Part shown: positions 63,759-64,000 of the stretch, piece after piece
Position numbering within the stretch: position 1 is the stretch's first letter
Layout of the letters: the number at the start of each line of letters is the position of its first letter
NCBI RefSeq assembly: GCF_014650455.1
Contig: NZ_BMUZ01000002.1
Span: 594,595 to 658,594 of the forward strand
Reading direction: 5' to 3'
DNA length: 64,000 bases
Source of the DNA: Streptomyces xanthochromogenes
GTDB lineage: Bacteria > Actinomycetota > Actinomycetes > Streptomycetales > Streptomycetaceae
Notes under the pieces: generated by a model
What the model was told of the DNA's origin: nothing
What the model saw: only the letters and a program-made list of their open reading frames with translations
Databases searched by the model: none
Made by a program: the position numbers and the translations under genes

Positions 63759-64000
63759 GGCCGACGCCAGCTCCGTCCGTCTCGTGCGAGCATTTCGTCC
63801 GCCTCGGCAGGTCCCCAGGTCCCCGAGGGGTACTGGGCGGGCTTGCCGTGCTTGTCCCAGTACTGCTCGATCGGGTCGAGGATCTTCCAGGACAGCTCGA
63901 CCTCCTCCACGCGCGGGAAGAGGTTGGAGTCGCCGAGCAGGACGTCCAGGATGAGGCGCTCATAGGCCTCGGGGCTCGACTCCGTGAACGACTCGCCATA
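63755..64000 (-). CDS. zwf: Glucose-6-phosphate dehydrogenase, C-terminal end (cut by window edge)
   Basis: Last 81 codons only; the gene continues beyond the right edge. The sequence ESSPEAYERLILDVLLGDSN, then WKILDPIEQYWDKHG and YPSGTWGPAEADEMLARDG, is the conserved end of Zwf, which oxidises glucose 6-phosphate to 6-phosphogluconolactone with NADP. The stop overlaps opcA, so zwf-opcA-pgl is one operon. Confidence 0.95.
   Translation of the reverse strand, partial: YGESFTESSPEAYERLILDVLLGDSNLFPRVEEVELSWKILDPIEQYWDKHGKPAQYPSGTWGPAEADEMLARDGRSWRRP

Overview
This window is high-GC actinobacterial chromosome, almost certainly Streptomyces. Evidence: very high GC with strong third-position bias, frequent GTG starts, translational overlaps of the GTGA/ATGA type, the sporulation gene whiA, a mycothiol-dependent enzyme, an RbpA-family RNA polymerase-binding protein, and a gene order (rpsA-coaE ... 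uvrB ... uvrA ... uvrC-rapZ-yvcK-whiA ... gap-pgk-tpiA-secG ... pgi / pgl-opcA-zwf) that I recognise as the conserved Streptomyces core. Species cannot be named from sequence alone. Nothing looks like a recent large insertion; there is no transposase, integrase, rRNA or CRISPR array.

Layout. 0-7 kb: start of an HrpB-type helicase, a SAM methyltransferase, ribosomal protein S1 with a clear promoter and terminator, a PAC2 protein, CoaE and small hypothetical proteins. 7-17 kb: a GNAT-like acyltransferase, a lipoprotein, three consecutive alpha/beta-hydrolases (secreted lipase, hydrolase, type B carboxylesterase), then a SNF2 helicase overlapping a SWIM zinc-finger gene, facing a TerD domain fused to a PD-(D/E)XK-like domain. 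19-29 kb: transporters, DUF2293 and a conserved hypothetical gene, a permuted tRNA-like locus at about 23.4 kb, a degenerate uridine-kinase-like protein, the pseudouridine degradation pair psuG-psuK, a cupin, and an alkyltransferase (Ogt). 29-42.6 kb: MHYT protein, uvrB, a tellurium-resistance-type cluster (TerD, TerD-FtsK-like fusion, TerC under a yybP-ykoY manganese riboswitch), transporter, metallo-hydrolase, mycothiol enzyme and uvrA. 42.6-47.3 kb: a repeat-filled intergenic region, a sugar kinase, a Rieske lipoprotein, a helix-turn-helix regulator and a secreted AvrRpt2-like cysteine protease with a membrane partner. 47.5-64 kb: uvrC-rapZ-yvcK-whiA, a secreted M14 carboxypeptidase, the glycolytic genes gap-pgk-tpiA followed by secG, an RbpA-family gene and pgi, and converging on pgi the pentose phosphate genes zwf-opcA-pgl.

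How they work together. Central carbon metabolism (gap, pgk, tpiA, pgi, zwf, opcA, pgl), all three subunits of UvrABC excision repair, and the widely conserved rapZ-yvcK-whiA group are the housekeeping backbone. The TerD/TerC genes are a separate metal/stress-response theme scattered in two places.

Most unusual observation. At 23,373-23,550 the two halves of a tRNA occur in swapped order on the + strand. The 3' half (23,412-23,445) lies upstream of the 5' half (23,468-23,504). Together they make a complete cloverleaf with 21 Watson-Crick pairs and nearly all invariant tRNA bases, and the flanks form three further nested helices followed by a terminator-like hairpin. This looks like a circularly permuted tRNA or tRNA-like RNA, which I do not know to be described in bacteria outside the permuted tmRNA family.
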